59,636 nucleotides of DNA from Mycobacterium sp. (GCA_003987775.1 RXJD01000013.1:1-59636), one strand, 5' to 3'. Positions 8,105-16,839 are shown, counted from the first letter of the stretch. Notes: generated by a model not told the origin, from the sequence alone. Numbers and translations: made by a program.

Positions 8105-8443
8105 TCACCACTCCTCGGCCAGCGCGTCCATCTCCCGCCATGCCGAGTCGGTCCCGAAGTACCGCTCCACCGCTTTGCGCATCGCCTCACGCAGCTTGGC
8201 GCTGCCGTCGCGCAGCACCAGCGTGATCAGCTCCTCCAGCTCGGTGTGCGTGTACTGCGCAGGCGCGGTCGGATCGATAACCAAGTCCTGCAAATACCCA
8301 TCCCCGTCGAACGTCGCGGCCACCACGTCGCTGACGGGGTCGAACTGCATCGCCCGCTGCACGACATCATTGAACTGCGCCATCCAGGACCGCGACTCCC
8401 TGAGGCCCTGCGTCACAGTGTCCACGTATTCGTCGTCGGTCAC
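8105..8443 (-). CDS. YbaB/EspL-like small protein
   Basis: A 112-residue acidic protein. The middle (V-V-A-A-T-F-D-G-D-G-Y-L-Q-D-L-V-I-D-P) is the beta-hairpin typical of the YbaB/EbfC fold, followed by a long helix (H-T-E-L-E-E-L-I-T-L-V-L-R-D-G). EspL in the ESX-1 locus shares this fold and helps stabilise ESX substrates. Its stop codon lies next to the PPE-like gene, whose 3' end it overlaps by 4 bases, so the two are probably co-transcribed. A chaperone-like role for the PPE-like/EspC-like products is inferred. Confidence 0.65.
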   Translation of the reverse strand: MTDDEYVDTVTQGLRESRSWMAQFNDVVQRAMQFDPVSDVVAATFDGDGYLQDLVIDPTAPAQYTHTELEELITLVLRDGSAKLREAMRKAVERYFGTDSAWREMDALAEEW

Positions 8444-10143
8444 TTCGCAGCTCCGTCCCTGTTCCCGCGCCCTTCGCGACGACCCTTCACCGGCTCGCTA
8501 TTGGGCGGGGCCACCACCTTAAGCTCCCGATCCTTATACAGCTGGTTCTTGTCATCCCCCGACCCACCCCCCCGCGACCCGCCCATCATCGGCGGCACCA
8601 TCGCACCCATCGGCGCCCCGGCAGCCGGCGCCGCCTCCGGCAACGCGCTACCTGCCGCCGGCGCCGACATCGGCGCAGCGGCCGCCGGGGCGGCCGACAG
8701 ACCGGGCGGCGCACTCAACGAACCCTGACCCCAGGCCGGCTCCGTGTCCCCCGGCTCCCCTCCCCCGCCGCCACCCGGCGCTGCCTCATCCCCACCACCG
8801 GGCGGCGGCGGCGCCTCCTGCGGCGGCGCTTCCCCGCCCTGCTGCGGCCCGCCGCCGCCCGGCTGCTCGCCAACACCGCTCATCATCGACGCCGGCTGCA
8901 ACCCCTGCAGGGCCCTGCTCCCGGCCCCCGTCAGACCGCCCAGCGCGCCACCGGCTCCGCCCACCACGGCCCCGACAACCGCCGGGATCACTTGCGGCGC
9001 GACGGCCGCCGCATCCGACAGCGCATCCGCTGGCCGCCCATCGACCGCGGCCGGGTCCACTCCGGTCGGCGGCCACGTCGGACCCGCGGAAACCACGTCC
9101 TCCCCCACCCCGTTGGCGGCATCCACCGGTTGCAGCGGTGCGTTCGCCGGCGCCGCATCGGTTTTGTGTGAGATCACCGCGTCGCCCGGGCCGGCGGCCG
9201 GAACCGGCTGCGGGTGGGGCCCCGGTGTCCACGCCGGCGGTGCCGGCGGGGGATGCGGCGAGGTCGCCCCCGCAGCGGACGTGTAGTTCTTGAAGCCGTC
9301 GGCCGACTGCGTGTACAGCCTGCTCAACTGGACCTGAGCCCGTACCACCGCCGGCTGCAACGTGCCTCGGCTGCGAACATTGGCGTCGTTGGCGGCGCGC
9401 AACTCACGCTCGGCCGCGACGACGGCAGAAAACTCCGGAATCTGCGCCGCGGCCGTCCGGAAATCCTCCACATGCGCCGTCGCAGCGGCGGCCAGGCCGC
9501 GCACGTACGTGGCGTGACCTTCAAACCAGGACTGCAACGACCCCATCCGCGCCAACGCCGCATCAGCCGCTGTCGAATTCCACCCGTGGTGCGCGGCGGC
9601 GATCACAGCTGCCAGCTGCTCGGAGGCCCGCTCCAGACGGCCCGCCTCCTTCCGCAGACTGTCGGCCACCCCCTGCCACGCCGGTGGTCCAGGACCCGTG
9701 CGGCCGCTGTCGATCAAACGGGCGATATCGCGGGGTGACGCCGGAACCTGCCCGCCCGGCGCGCTCGGCAGCGAGGGGGGTTGCCCACCCTCGAACCAGG
9801 CCGCGGCCTCGAGTGCCGCGGTCGGTGAAGACGCCCCGGCCGGCGCGCCTGGCGGCGCCGCCCCGCCCAACATCGCTGACGAGGCCGCTTCCTGCCCGTC
9901 ATAGGCATCAGCACCGGCATCCAGCAATACACCGAACTGGCGGGCCATCCGGTTCGCCACGGTCGTGTACCAGCGAGCCAGGACGACCTGGGCGTCGAAG
10001 CGGGTGCTGGCGCCCACAGATACCACGTCCGGCGCGCAGGGTTGCACGTGGCCGACCCCCGGCGATGCGCTGGCCGCCGCGGCTGCTGCCCATGATCCGG
10101 CCGACCTCAGTGCCGCGGTGTCGGCCCGCACCGAATCGGCCAA
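8440..10143 (-). CDS. PPE-like / EspB-like ESX secretion-associated protein
   Basis: About 567 residues from a TTG at 10143 (a GTG at 10131 is also possible). Residues 1-290 are helical and contain a W-N-S-T-A-A-D-A-A turn followed by a helix with Y-V-R-G-L-A-A-A-A, as in PPE proteins (W-x-G then a paired helix). The second half is an extreme Pro/Gly/Ala low-complexity tail ending in a charged K-G-R-R-E-G-R. PPE and EspB-like proteins are exported by ESX systems with PE or EspC-like partners. The EspC-like gene lies 2 bases upstream, which supports a co-secreted pair. The exact subfamily is uncertain. Confidence 0.65.
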   Translation of the reverse strand: MADSVRADTAALRSAGSWAAAAAASASPGVGHVQPCAPDVVSVGASTRFDAQVVLARWYTTVANRMARQFGVLLDAGADAYDGQEAASSAMLGGAAPPGAPAGASSPTAALEAAAWFEGGQPPSLPSAPGGQVPASPRDIARLIDSGRTGPGPPAWQGVADSLRKEAGRLERASEQLAAVIAAAHHGWNSTAADAALARMGSLQSWFEGHATYVRGLAAAATAHVEDFRTAAAQIPEFSAVVAAERELRAANDANVRSRGTLQPAVVRAQVQLSRLYTQSADGFKNYTSAAGATSPHPPPAPPAWTPGPHPQPVPAAGPGDAVISHKTDAAPANAPLQPVDAANGVGEDVVSAGPTWPPTGVDPAAVDGRPADALSDAAAVAPQVIPAVVGAVVGGAGGALGGLTGAGSRALQGLQPASMMSGVGEQPGGGGPQQGGEAPPQEAPPPPGGGDEAAPGGGGGGEPGDTEPAWGQGSLSAPPGLSAAPAAAAPMSAPAAGSALPEAAPAAGAPMGAMVPPMMGGSRGGGSGDDKNQLYKDRELKVVAPPNSEPVKGRREGRGNRDGAAK

Positions 10144-10145
10144 CG

Positions 10146-10451
10146 TTACGTGCGCAGCGTTCGCTGGTTGGTGTCCTCGGACTGCGTGTAGGCGGCAAGG
10201 CTGGTACGGATCTGACCGGCCACGCCCTCGCAATAGCGGCCCAAGGAATGCCCGGCGTCCGCCCGGGCCTGCAAAAGCTCCTGCAATGCGGCCCCCACCG
10301 TGGAGGACCCGATTTTGCCGAACATCGAGCGGGACTCGTTCAAGACCTCAGGGCTCACGCTGAGCTGCTCGCGAACCCGAGGCCCTTCCGCATCCCACCA
10401 CCGTGCATGTTCGTGCCATTCGTCGACGTCGAGCACAACCTCTGCGGCCAC
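10146..10451 (-). CDS. EspC-family ESX secretion-associated protein
   Basis: A 101-residue helical-hairpin protein (V-V-L-D-V-D-E-W-H-E-H, then helices rich in Ala/Gln). The C-terminal Y-T-Q-S-E-D segment fits the YxxxD/E-type ESX export signal. Small size, no signal peptide and position directly before a PPE-like gene match EspC/DUF2580 proteins, which travel through ESX machines as partners. ATG at 10451. Confidence 0.7.
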   Translation of the reverse strand: MAAEVVLDVDEWHEHARWWDAEGPRVREQLSVSPEVLNESRSMFGKIGSSTVGAALQELLQARADAGHSLGRYCEGVAGQIRTSLAAYTQSEDTNQRTLRT

Positions 10452-10531
10452 CGACTTTTACCTCCTACACTCCGAACTTGCTGTTTGCGAGCCTAACCAG
10501 TCGATGCGCCCTAATGCATGGTCGGGGACGC

Positions 10532-10831
10532 TCAGAAATCGATGGCTGAGCGGCGGTATTCGTCGACTTCAGCGTGACTTGGCCATCCCCTGGTCGGGCT
10601 GACCCCGAAGTTCTCGACCAGTCGCCTATCGGCCCGGGCACGCATCAAGGCCAAACGATGCAAGCGAATGATCCGGTCGGCCAGAACCTCCATCGGCCAG
10701 GTGGCCGCTTCGGGCTCCAACTGCACCCGCACCTGCTCACCGGAGTAATCGACCTCGATCAGCAGCGTGCCATCAGCAGAGCACTCGACGATAGTGGGCT
10801 CGGACGCGGCTTGCTCATCGCTGTCGGCCAT
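10532..10831 (-). CDS. EspH-like (DUF2694-type) small protein
   Basis: Ninety-nine residues from ATG 10831; a GTG at 10855 is possible. A beta-hairpin (C-S-A-D-G-T-L-L-I-E-V-D-Y) precedes L-A-D-R-I-I-R-L-H-R-L-A-L-M-R-A-R-A-D, closely resembling the L-A-D-E-I...A-R-Q-K-A-R-A-S helix of EspH, including V-E-N-F-G after it. EspH-like proteins act as cytosolic partners of ESX-1 substrates. It sits in the same minus-strand set as the EspC- and PPE-like genes. Family assignment by eye, moderate. Confidence 0.6.
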   Translation of the reverse strand: MADSDEQAASEPTIVECSADGTLLIEVDYSGEQVRVQLEPEAATWPMEVLADRIIRLHRLALMRARADRRLVENFGVSPTRGWPSHAEVDEYRRSAIDF

Positions 10832-10896
10832 CCGCCCGCATATCCCTTCAACCACAACCGATTACGTACCTGCCGGCGCTTTGGGTGGCGGTAACG

Positions 10897-12318
10897 TCAC
10901 CGGCGCGGCGCCAGCTGCTGAGTCGGGTCAACCCAACCCAAAAAATCCGCAGTTGGCAATGTGCTCTGGGGCTGTAGCTGGCCGTCCAGCCAAATCTTCC
11001 CATGACCCATGTACATGACAGCTTCGCGAGTCTTGAACTGAGCGATCGCACCCGGCGCCAAATGGCTGGGATCGGCGGGCTCAGCGACCGGGGTACCGGG
11101 CGGCGGCAAATCGACATGCGCCGACTTCCACGCCTCGGTCACCGACATCCCGTTGAGCACCGAACGCAGCGCCGTCGCATGCTGCCCCGACGGCGCGGTC
11201 ACCGGCGAACCATCGGGCATCTGCACCACCAGCGCCGGGTCCGCGCCGGCGCTGGCCGGCACCGCGCCAGCCGGCGGCGTCTGCGCCGGCACCGGCGACG
11301 GGGAGGTTTCCGGCTTCTTGTCCCCGCTGCCATGGTCATCTGCGGCAGCGTCGGCCTTGGCGCCCCCGCCGTCCTTGCCGTGCCCATCGTCGACGACATC
11401 GGCCGGCTTCGCCGCATCCCGAGCGGCCTGGTCTTTGAACCCATCCCCGGACCCAGCGCCGCCCATTTGGCCGGCCAAAGGCGCCAACCCCATCGCACCG
11501 GCCGGAAGCGAGCTGGCCAACCCGCCCAGCGCGCCGGGAATCGAGCCCATCCCCGCCAGGGCGGGCCCCAGCATCGACATCGGATCGGCCATCGCGCCCA
11601 ACCCGCCGGGCAAGCCCACACCGGCCAACGGATCGCTCAACCCTGCCCCGGCCGCACCGGGATCTCCCCCACCGGCGGCTCCGCCGCCCCCGCCGTCAGC
11701 AGCAGCATCGCCCGCGCCGCTACCGCCACCGGTGTGGGAATCGTCTTTCCCGGAGCTCTGCTGATGCGCAGTTGCCGCCGCGGCGCGATAGTCAGCTGTG
11801 AGCGCATCGAGCAGATCCGCCTGCTTAGCGCTTTCGACCTTGGCGGACTCCATCAGCTGCTGGATCTCGCCCAGCTTGTGGTCTACGAACTCCCCGAAAC
11901 GCTTCATCGCGCGCGGATCGTTGGCCAACGTTGGATCGGCCGCGATCTTCTGGCGAGCCGAGTCAATCTCGCCGATGATGGCGGTGACCTTGTTCCGAAG
12001 CGCCTCGTTGGACGCGAAAAACTGCTTCAGCAGGTGCGCCAGCTTCGCGTCGGCCGCCGCTGCCGCACCACCGGCCTGCTGGTATTCCTCCCCAGCGCGG
12101 TCAAGCCCATCGCGCAAACCACCACTACCCCCGGGCGGCGTCACCGGCCCGGGCGGCGGTGTCTCGTTGAGGATCTGCTCGACACGCTGGCTTGGCGTCA
12201 ATCCACCCCCGCCCGCTGGCGGCTTGTGGCCGCCAAACAATGCCTCAGCGCCCTTCAACAAAACCCGCAACCCAGGTGGGAGAAGGCTATCGATCGCATC
12301 TAGCACCAGGTCAGTCAT
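10897..12318 (-). CDS. ESX-associated Gly/Ala-rich protein (DUF4226-like N-terminus)
   Basis: This 473-residue protein has three parts. The first is an N-terminal helical domain (residues 1-190) with long Gln/Glu/Lys helices such as F-G-E-F-V-D-H-K-L-G-E-I-Q-Q. The second is a Gly/Ala/Asp-rich linker (200-350). The third is a C-terminal domain from 365 with V-V-Q-M-P-D-G-S-P-V-T-A-P-S and W-L-D-G-Q-L-Q-P-Q. The helical part resembles DUF4226 proteins of mycobacteria. ATG 12318 has AGGGG 5 bases upstream. No TM or signal peptide is seen. It is probably an ESX substrate, given the neighbours. Confidence 0.6.
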   Translation of the reverse strand: MTDLVLDAIDSLLPPGLRVLLKGAEALFGGHKPPAGGGGLTPSQRVEQILNETPPPGPVTPPGGSGGLRDGLDRAGEEYQQAGGAAAAADAKLAHLLKQFFASNEALRNKVTAIIGEIDSARQKIAADPTLANDPRAMKRFGEFVDHKLGEIQQLMESAKVESAKQADLLDALTADYRAAAATAHQQSSGKDDSHTGGGSGAGDAAADGGGGGAAGGGDPGAAGAGLSDPLAGVGLPGGLGAMADPMSMLGPALAGMGSIPGALGGLASSLPAGAMGLAPLAGQMGGAGSGDGFKDQAARDAAKPADVVDDGHGKDGGGAKADAAADDHGSGDKKPETSPSPVPAQTPPAGAVPASAGADPALVVQMPDGSPVTAPSGQHATALRSVLNGMSVTEAWKSAHVDLPPPGTPVAEPADPSHLAPGAIAQFKTREAVMYMGHGKIWLDGQLQPQSTLPTADFLGWVDPTQQLAPRR

Positions 12319-12569
12319 GAGCGCCCCTATACAACCGCTGACTTGCACTTATCTGCCCCGAGAACGCTACCGGCGCCGACGTCGCTATGCGACGGTCGCA
12401 GGCCGACAGAACCGGTGACGACGACTGCACGCCCGGCGCACCACCATCTCCGAGACCCTGACGGCCACATTCGCAACGGCGGCCGGGCCTCACTACGTGG
12501 TCCACAGGCGGGCGGCCAGACTGTCTGCCGCTACGGGCAGCCGGGGTGGGGCGACGCCACTACGTGCGT

Positions 12570-12608
12570 GCGGTTAAACCGCGCGGCGTGTCTGCGCGGT
12601 TAAACCGC
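12570..12608. repeat. two copies of the palindrome GCGGTTAAACCGC
   Basis: The 13-bp sequence GCGGTTAAACCGC (perfect 6+1+6 palindrome) occurs at 12570-12582 and 12596-12608, a 26-bp period (two and a half helical turns). It is upstream of the WhiB-rep operon and may be a regulator or initiator binding site. Confidence 0.6.
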
Positions 12609-12746
12609 GCCGTTATGTCACTCTTGTCCCACCAAAGACACAGACAACACGAGTCACTAGGAGTCGCCGGAATCCAACGCACGGCCCCCACCGCCCCGCC
12701 GCCGGCGAGCCCACCACGACAACTTCACACGGCCCAAACGCAGAAA

Positions 12747-12764
12747 TCCCCGCCGAAGCGGGGA
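12747..12764 (+). terminator. CCCCGCCGAAGCGGGG hairpin, second copy
   Basis: TCCCCGCCGAAGCGGGGA forms the same stem-loop as at 6747-6764. It lies about 90 bases before the WhiB start and is not followed by a T-tract. Terminator, attenuator or leader element are all possible. Confidence 0.4.
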
Positions 12765-12854
12765 CACCTGCACCGGAGCTCGCGACTCCGGATATGGCCT
12801 CTGACAACAGAAACCACGCCTAGCCAGGCCGGTTTCACGATAGAGGACACCTCC

Positions 12855-13559
12855 GTGAACCACAAGACTGACACTTCGTCACCGTCCCTACCCTGCCAGC
12901 AAGACCCCGACGACTGGTTCGATCCAAGCCGACGAGCCTTCACCCGCCGGCAGTGCCTCAACTGCGCCGATCGCAGCTGCTGCGCGGCCGCCGCGATACG
13001 CAACCGACCCAACTACGGCATGTGGGCCGGGGTCTGGATCGATGGCGACTTCGCCACAATGCAGCACCTGCTGGGCCTGCCCCACCCGGACATCGGCCCC
13101 AGCGTGACACCGGAATCCCCTGACCCACAGGCACATCCGCCGACACCACCGCCGGCGCCCGCGGGGCGCCCACCCGCCCGCCGCGCCCGGGTCGGCAGAC
13201 TCCTCACCGCGCCCCCTGCCCCGGCGGTGGCCGCGCTCATCACCGCCCGCGCCAGCGGGCACTGCGAAATCATGGCGCCGGCCTGCACCCACCAGCAGTC
13301 GGCGATCTTCACCCGACGCCGCCGCACGGCACCCACCGCGCTCACCAGCCCCGCCGACGCCATCGCCGCCTGCCGCAACTGCATCGACCTGATCGAACAC
13401 ACCGATACCCCCACCGCCTTGGACCTCGGATACATCGTGGACCCGCGCTCCACCACCAGCACCGCGCCGATGCTGTGGCGCCAACACCGCTGGGTTTACC
13501 TCGACACCCAGGGTCGCCTGCACCCCACCGGCGGTCCCGACCTGGTCGAAATCGCCTAA
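12855..13559 (+). CDS. WhiB-like protein with a long C-terminal extension
   Basis: Start GTG 12855 is preceded by GAGGA at a good distance; 234 residues. The N-terminal Wbl domain has C14, C34, C37 and C42/C43 with D-D-W-F-D-P-S and the Y-G-M-W-A-G turn (about 54-59). The last cysteine pair (S-C-C) is unusual. Typical WhiBs are 80-140 residues; here about 130 more follow, with a Pro-rich linker and a second Cys/His-bearing region (H-C-E-I-M-A-P-A-C-T-H-Q-Q and C-R-N-C-I-D), which could hold another metal. Only 4 bases separate it from the primase-like rep gene, so the two are an operon. It may regulate replication, which is inference. Confidence 0.82.
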   Translation: MNHKTDTSSPSLPCQQDPDDWFDPSRRAFTRRQCLNCADRSCCAAAAIRNRPNYGMWAGVWIDGDFATMQHLLGLPHPDIGPSVTPESPDPQAHPPTPPPAPAGRPPARRARVGRLLTAPPAPAVAALITARASGHCEIMAPACTHQQSAIFTRRRRTAPTALTSPADAIAACRNCIDLIEHTDTPTALDLGYIVDPRSTTSTAPMLWRQHRWVYLDTQGRLHPTGGPDLVEIA

Positions 13560-13563
13560 TCCA

Positions 13564-15465
13564 ATGCCCACCACTGCCCCGGCCGGTGCTCGCACCGACC
13601 CGGCCGCCACCTGGAAAGCGCTGGCCCACCTGATCGCGGCCCGACCCGCCCTCCGCACCTGGAACCCGGCCACCAACAAGTTCGACCGCAGCACACCGCT
13701 CACTAGCCGACTGCCCCGCGTCCCAGCTGCCGTGCTGCTCTACCTGCGCGGGCGCACCCAAGTCCTGGCGCTGGACTTCGACACCAAACACCACCACCAG
13801 CACACCGTCGACACCGACTTCACCCGCGCGCTGACCTGGATCACCGAATGCGGCGGGGTGGCGGTCACCGATCAGTCCAGCAGCGGGGGCCGCCACATCC
13901 TAGTGCCCCTGGCCGCCGGCACCTCGGCCACCGCCGCGGAGATCACCCCACTGCTGCGGCTCCTGGAAGCCCGGCTGCCCAGCCTGGACAAGACCCCGAT
14001 GACCAATCCCAAGACCGGGTGCATCACCGTGCCCGGATCACCGTGCCGCGAAGGGGGATACCGCAGCCTCGACGGTGAGCTGAGCACCGCCATCGACGCC
14101 TTCGCCAGCCGGTCAGACCCGGCACTGCTCCCCCGGCTCAACGTCTTATTGGGCGCCCTGCAGCCTGCCGGCGGCGGCACCCGCAGTTCCGGCCACCCGA
14201 CGCCGGATGCCCACCACGCACTCACCGGCACCGGATCCCACACCCGGCTGCGCCCCGAATACACCCGCACCGCAGAGCTCCCCGAGCGGATCACCGCCTA
14301 CGCCACCACCGGCCAGCTCCCCCCCGACACCACCTGGCGAAGCCACTCCGAGGCCCGCCAGTCCGTCCTGGCTCACGCCGTCCTGCACGGCCACAGCCTG
14401 GCCACCGTCGAGGCCCTGATCGCCCCAAGCCGGCCCTGGCAGCCCGGACTGGGCGGCGCCTATGCCCGCTACCACCACAACGCCGCCGCCGCGCTACACC
14501 GTGACTTCCACAAGGCGCTGACCTGGGCCGCCACCAACAGCCCGCTTTTCCGGCCTGTCTGTGCACAAGTACAAGTACACACACGGGGGGGTGGCAGGGG
14601 CCCAGAGCTTCACCGGCAGTGGCTGGCGAACGCGATCGCGTGGGTGGAAAGGGAATACCCCGGTCACCCGTACCGCTGGATCGGGGCGGCGATCTTCCAG
14701 GCGCTGGCGGTGCACGCGGTACGGGCCGGAGAGATCATCAACGGCGTGGCCGTGGTCGGGGTGGGCGGGCGTTCACTGTCGATCGCCACCGGCCTGCTGA
14801 GCGAGACCACCGTGTGGCAATTCCTGCGCGACATCCGCGATCGGCCCGGCTCTCCGTTGGTGCGGACGCGCGTGGCGCAAGGACGCCGGCCTGACTACTA
14901 CGCCCTGACGCGACAGAATCTGGTGGAAACCACACCAGCAGTGATCGCGGCGACCCGGGTCGAAGACGTCCACACGGCCTGGAAAGTGATCGGGCACCGG
15001 CACCGGCGCGTCTACGAGCTGATCGTGCACCGCGGGCTCACCGACCCCCAAGACGTGTTCGCGGCCGCACACGTGGGGACCAGCACCGGATACGCCACGC
15101 TGGCCGCCCTGGCCACCGCTGGACTGATCACCCGCCGACGAGGCCACGTCAGCCCGGGAACAGTCACCCTCGATGAGATCGCCACGGCCCATCACCTGCA
15201 CGAGGTCCGGGCCCAACGCATCCAACGACACCAGCGCGAACGCGCCACCTGGCACGACTGGCTCAGTATTCGCGAAGATGCCCGCGAGCAGCCCCGCGAC
15301 AACCAGACCGCGGTGAGCACGGCTGTCGCCGAGCCAATCGACCCCGACCGCCAGGACTATCTGAGCGCGGTCCTGGCGACTGGACCGCCCACCGTCGACG
15401 AAGAACGCCACGCCATCGACCTGCTCGCCGAACTTGTCGGAGCCAGAGTCCTGAGCGGCCCGTGA
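13564..15465 (+). CDS. primase-polymerase type plasmid replication protein
   Basis: A 633-residue protein. The N-terminal domain has the archaeo-eukaryotic primase signature: L-A-L-D-F-D (D71, D73) and S-S-G-G-R-H-I-L-V-P (H111), the metal- and nucleotide-binding motifs of AEP/Prim-Pol enzymes. A middle helical region follows, then DNA-binding winged-helix segments in the C-terminal third (T-S-T-G-Y-A-T-L-A-A-L-A-T-A-G-L-I-T-R-R-R-G-H). This combination is typical of Rep proteins of actinobacterial plasmids. Start ATG 13564, 4 bases after the WhiB-like gene. It is the most likely replication initiator in the window. A palindrome shared with the partition region lies 73 bases after its stop. 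Confidence 0.75.
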   Translation: MPTTAPAGARTDPAATWKALAHLIAARPALRTWNPATNKFDRSTPLTSRLPRVPAAVLLYLRGRTQVLALDFDTKHHHQHTVDTDFTRALTWITECGGVAVTDQSSSGGRHILVPLAAGTSATAAEITPLLRLLEARLPSLDKTPMTNPKTGCITVPGSPCREGGYRSLDGELSTAIDAFASRSDPALLPRLNVLLGALQPAGGGTRSSGHPTPDAHHALTGTGSHTRLRPEYTRTAELPERITAYATTGQLPPDTTWRSHSEARQSVLAHAVLHGHSLATVEALIAPSRPWQPGLGGAYARYHHNAAAALHRDFHKALTWAATNSPLFRPVCAQVQVHTRGGGRGPELHRQWLANAIAWVEREYPGHPYRWIGAAIFQALAVHAVRAGEIINGVAVVGVGGRSLSIATGLLSETTVWQFLRDIRDRPGSPLVRTRVAQGRRPDYYALTRQNLVETTPAVIAATRVEDVHTAWKVIGHRHRRVYELIVHRGLTDPQDVFAAAHVGTSTGYATLAALATAGLITRRRGHVSPGTVTLDEIATAHHLHEVRAQRIQRHQRERATWHDWLSIREDAREQPRDNQTAVSTAVAEPIDPDRQDYLSAVLATGPPTVDEERHAIDLLAELVGARVLSGP

Positions 15466-15537
15466 CGGTGGCCGACGCCGGCCGGTGGGCGCGGTCGAAC
15501 GCTACTGCGGTGCACCGAGAGACCGGGGGCCGGGAAG

Positions 15538-15562
15538 TTTGCCACTTTACCGCGGTAAAGTG
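15538..15562. repeat. long palindrome, copy 1 (candidate partition or operator site)
   Basis: TTTGC followed by CACTTTACCG and its exact reverse complement CGGTAAAGTG (15543-15562). The same 25 bases occur at 17476-17500. The palindrome lies between the rep gene and the minus-strand parA operon. It could be a parS-like site bound by one of the small partition proteins, or a shared operator. Confidence 0.6.
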
Positions 15563-15653
15563 CTATTCGCGGTCTTGTGGGAAAGAATGCCAGTTCACCG
15601 GTGTCTGACGCGGTAACGGGCGGGCATGACGGCGTTTGCTCGACGCGTTCAGG

Positions 15654-16046
15654 TCAGGCCGTGCTAGACGCGCGGCGCCGGCGCTGGCGCGACACCAGCG
15701 CCTCCTCGACGAGGTTCGACGCGAAATCCTGCGCGGTCAACAGCACGTCGTCGCGCTTGGCTTCCAGCCATGCCGCGCGCAGCTGGGTAGCGGTCTCGGG
15801 CCGCAAACGCAGCGTCCGCGGGGCCCCGGGCACCTCAGACTCGGCCGGTGGCGGCGGGCTCGCCGGTTCGGCAGGCGGCACCGGCGCAGCAGCACGTGGC
15901 ACCGGCGCCGGGCGGCGAGACACCAGCGCCGCGCGGGACTGGTGTGGTTCGGCGGCGGGTTGGCGTTCGGCCTCCCCCGCGGCGCGGGTGGCCGAACCGA
16001 CGTCGGACAACATCCCCATCACGACGTCCGACACGTTCTTAGCCAT
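15654..16046 (-). CDS. small partition partner of ParA (RHH-like C-terminus)
   Basis: A 130-residue protein starting M-A-K-N-V-S-D-V-V, with a Pro/Ala-rich middle and a basic C-terminal domain: R-T-L-R-L-R-P-E-T-A-T-Q-L-R then helices ending R-Q-R-R-R-R. A strand-helix-helix tail of this kind is typical of RHH centromere-binding proteins (ParR/ParG class). It overlaps the parA stop by 8 bases, the standard arrangement of type Ib partition operons. It is therefore the likely centromere-binding protein for the neighbouring GATC-rich repeats or the palindrome. The role is inferred from context. Confidence 0.65.
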   Translation of the reverse strand: MAKNVSDVVMGMLSDVGSATRAAGEAERQPAAEPHQSRAALVSRRPAPVPRAAAPVPPAEPASPPPPAESEVPGAPRTLRLRPETATQLRAAWLEAKRDDVLLTAQDFASNLVEEALVSRQRRRRASSTA

Positions 16047-16839
16047 GGTGTCTCCCTCGGTTGCGGCGGCCCTGGTCAACGCGGTGCATCACGTCGACGG
16101 TGAAGGCGGCATAGGCCTGGGCCAGATCGGGGTCGGCCTCGGGGTCGCCCAGAACGAACCCCCCGCTGACCATCCGCTCGGCGGCGGTGCGCTTGGGGAT
16201 CAGCGCCTCGAACAGCGGCAGCCCGTCGGCGCGCAGGGCCGCCAGGGTTTCGCGGCTGATGACCGTGTTGGGCTCGTACTTGGTCAGCAGCACCCCCAGC
16301 AGCTCGGCCGAGAGCACCTCGTGCTCACGCAGCGAGGCCGCCCACTGCAAGAACATGTGGACCCCGCGGCGGCCCCACTTGCTGGCATCGGTGGGCACGA
16401 TCATCCAGTCGGCGGCGTTGAGTGCCGAGATCACCAGCTGCCCCAAGTTCGGCGACAGATCCAGCACCACGGCGTCATAGTCGCCGTAGACCGGCGCCAG
16501 GCGCATCGCCACCTGATACTCACGGCGATGCATCATGACCAGCTGCTGATCGAGCTTGGCCACCGCCAATGTCGAGGGCACCAACTCCAGATTCGGGATC
16601 CGGGTCTTGCGGATCACCCGGGCGATCGGGGCCTGCTCGGCGATCAAGTCGTACAGGTCGAGGTCCACATCATCGTCGGGGTCGAACATCGACGTCGAGT
16701 TGGCCTGCGCGTCGCAGTCCACCAGTAGGGTGCGCCAACCCCCATGGGCCAGCCCGGCCGCCAAGCTGACCGCGGTGAAGGACTTGCCCACACCGCCCTT
16801 ATGGTTCGCGATCGCAATAATCTCTGCTTTCACATCCAC
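16039..16839 (-). CDS. parA: ParA-family partition ATPase
   Basis: A 266-residue ParA with the deviant Walker A motif K-G-G-V-G-K-S at residues 14-20, the A-prime region L-L-V-D-C-D-A-Q-A-N and the Walker B-like V-V-L-D-L-S-P. ParA ATPases bind DNA non-specifically and move plasmid copies apart together with a centromere-binding protein. There is no N-terminal HTH, so it is the small (type Ib) form, which does not repress its own promoter. The operon runs leftwards from the repeat region at 16920-17339, which lies immediately upstream. Confidence 0.92.
   Translation of the reverse strand: MDVKAEIIAIANHKGGVGKSFTAVSLAAGLAHGGWRTLLVDCDAQANSTSMFDPDDDVDLDLYDLIAEQAPIARVIRKTRIPNLELVPSTLAVAKLDQQLVMMHRREYQVAMRLAPVYGDYDAVVLDLSPNLGQLVISALNAADWMIVPTDASKWGRRGVHMFLQWAASLREHEVLSAELLGVLLTKYEPNTVISRETLAALRADGLPLFEALIPKRTAAERMVSGGFVLGDPEADPDLAQAYAAFTVDVMHRVDQGRRNRGRHHG

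Larger units (their letters stand above)
12319..12854. other. non-coding interval before the WhiB-rep operon
   Basis: Apart from the twin palindromes (12570-12608) and the hairpin (12747-12764) listed separately, I see no gene. The interval separates the minus-strand ESX-associated genes from the plus-strand whiB-rep unit and must contain promoters for the latter. Confidence 0.5.
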
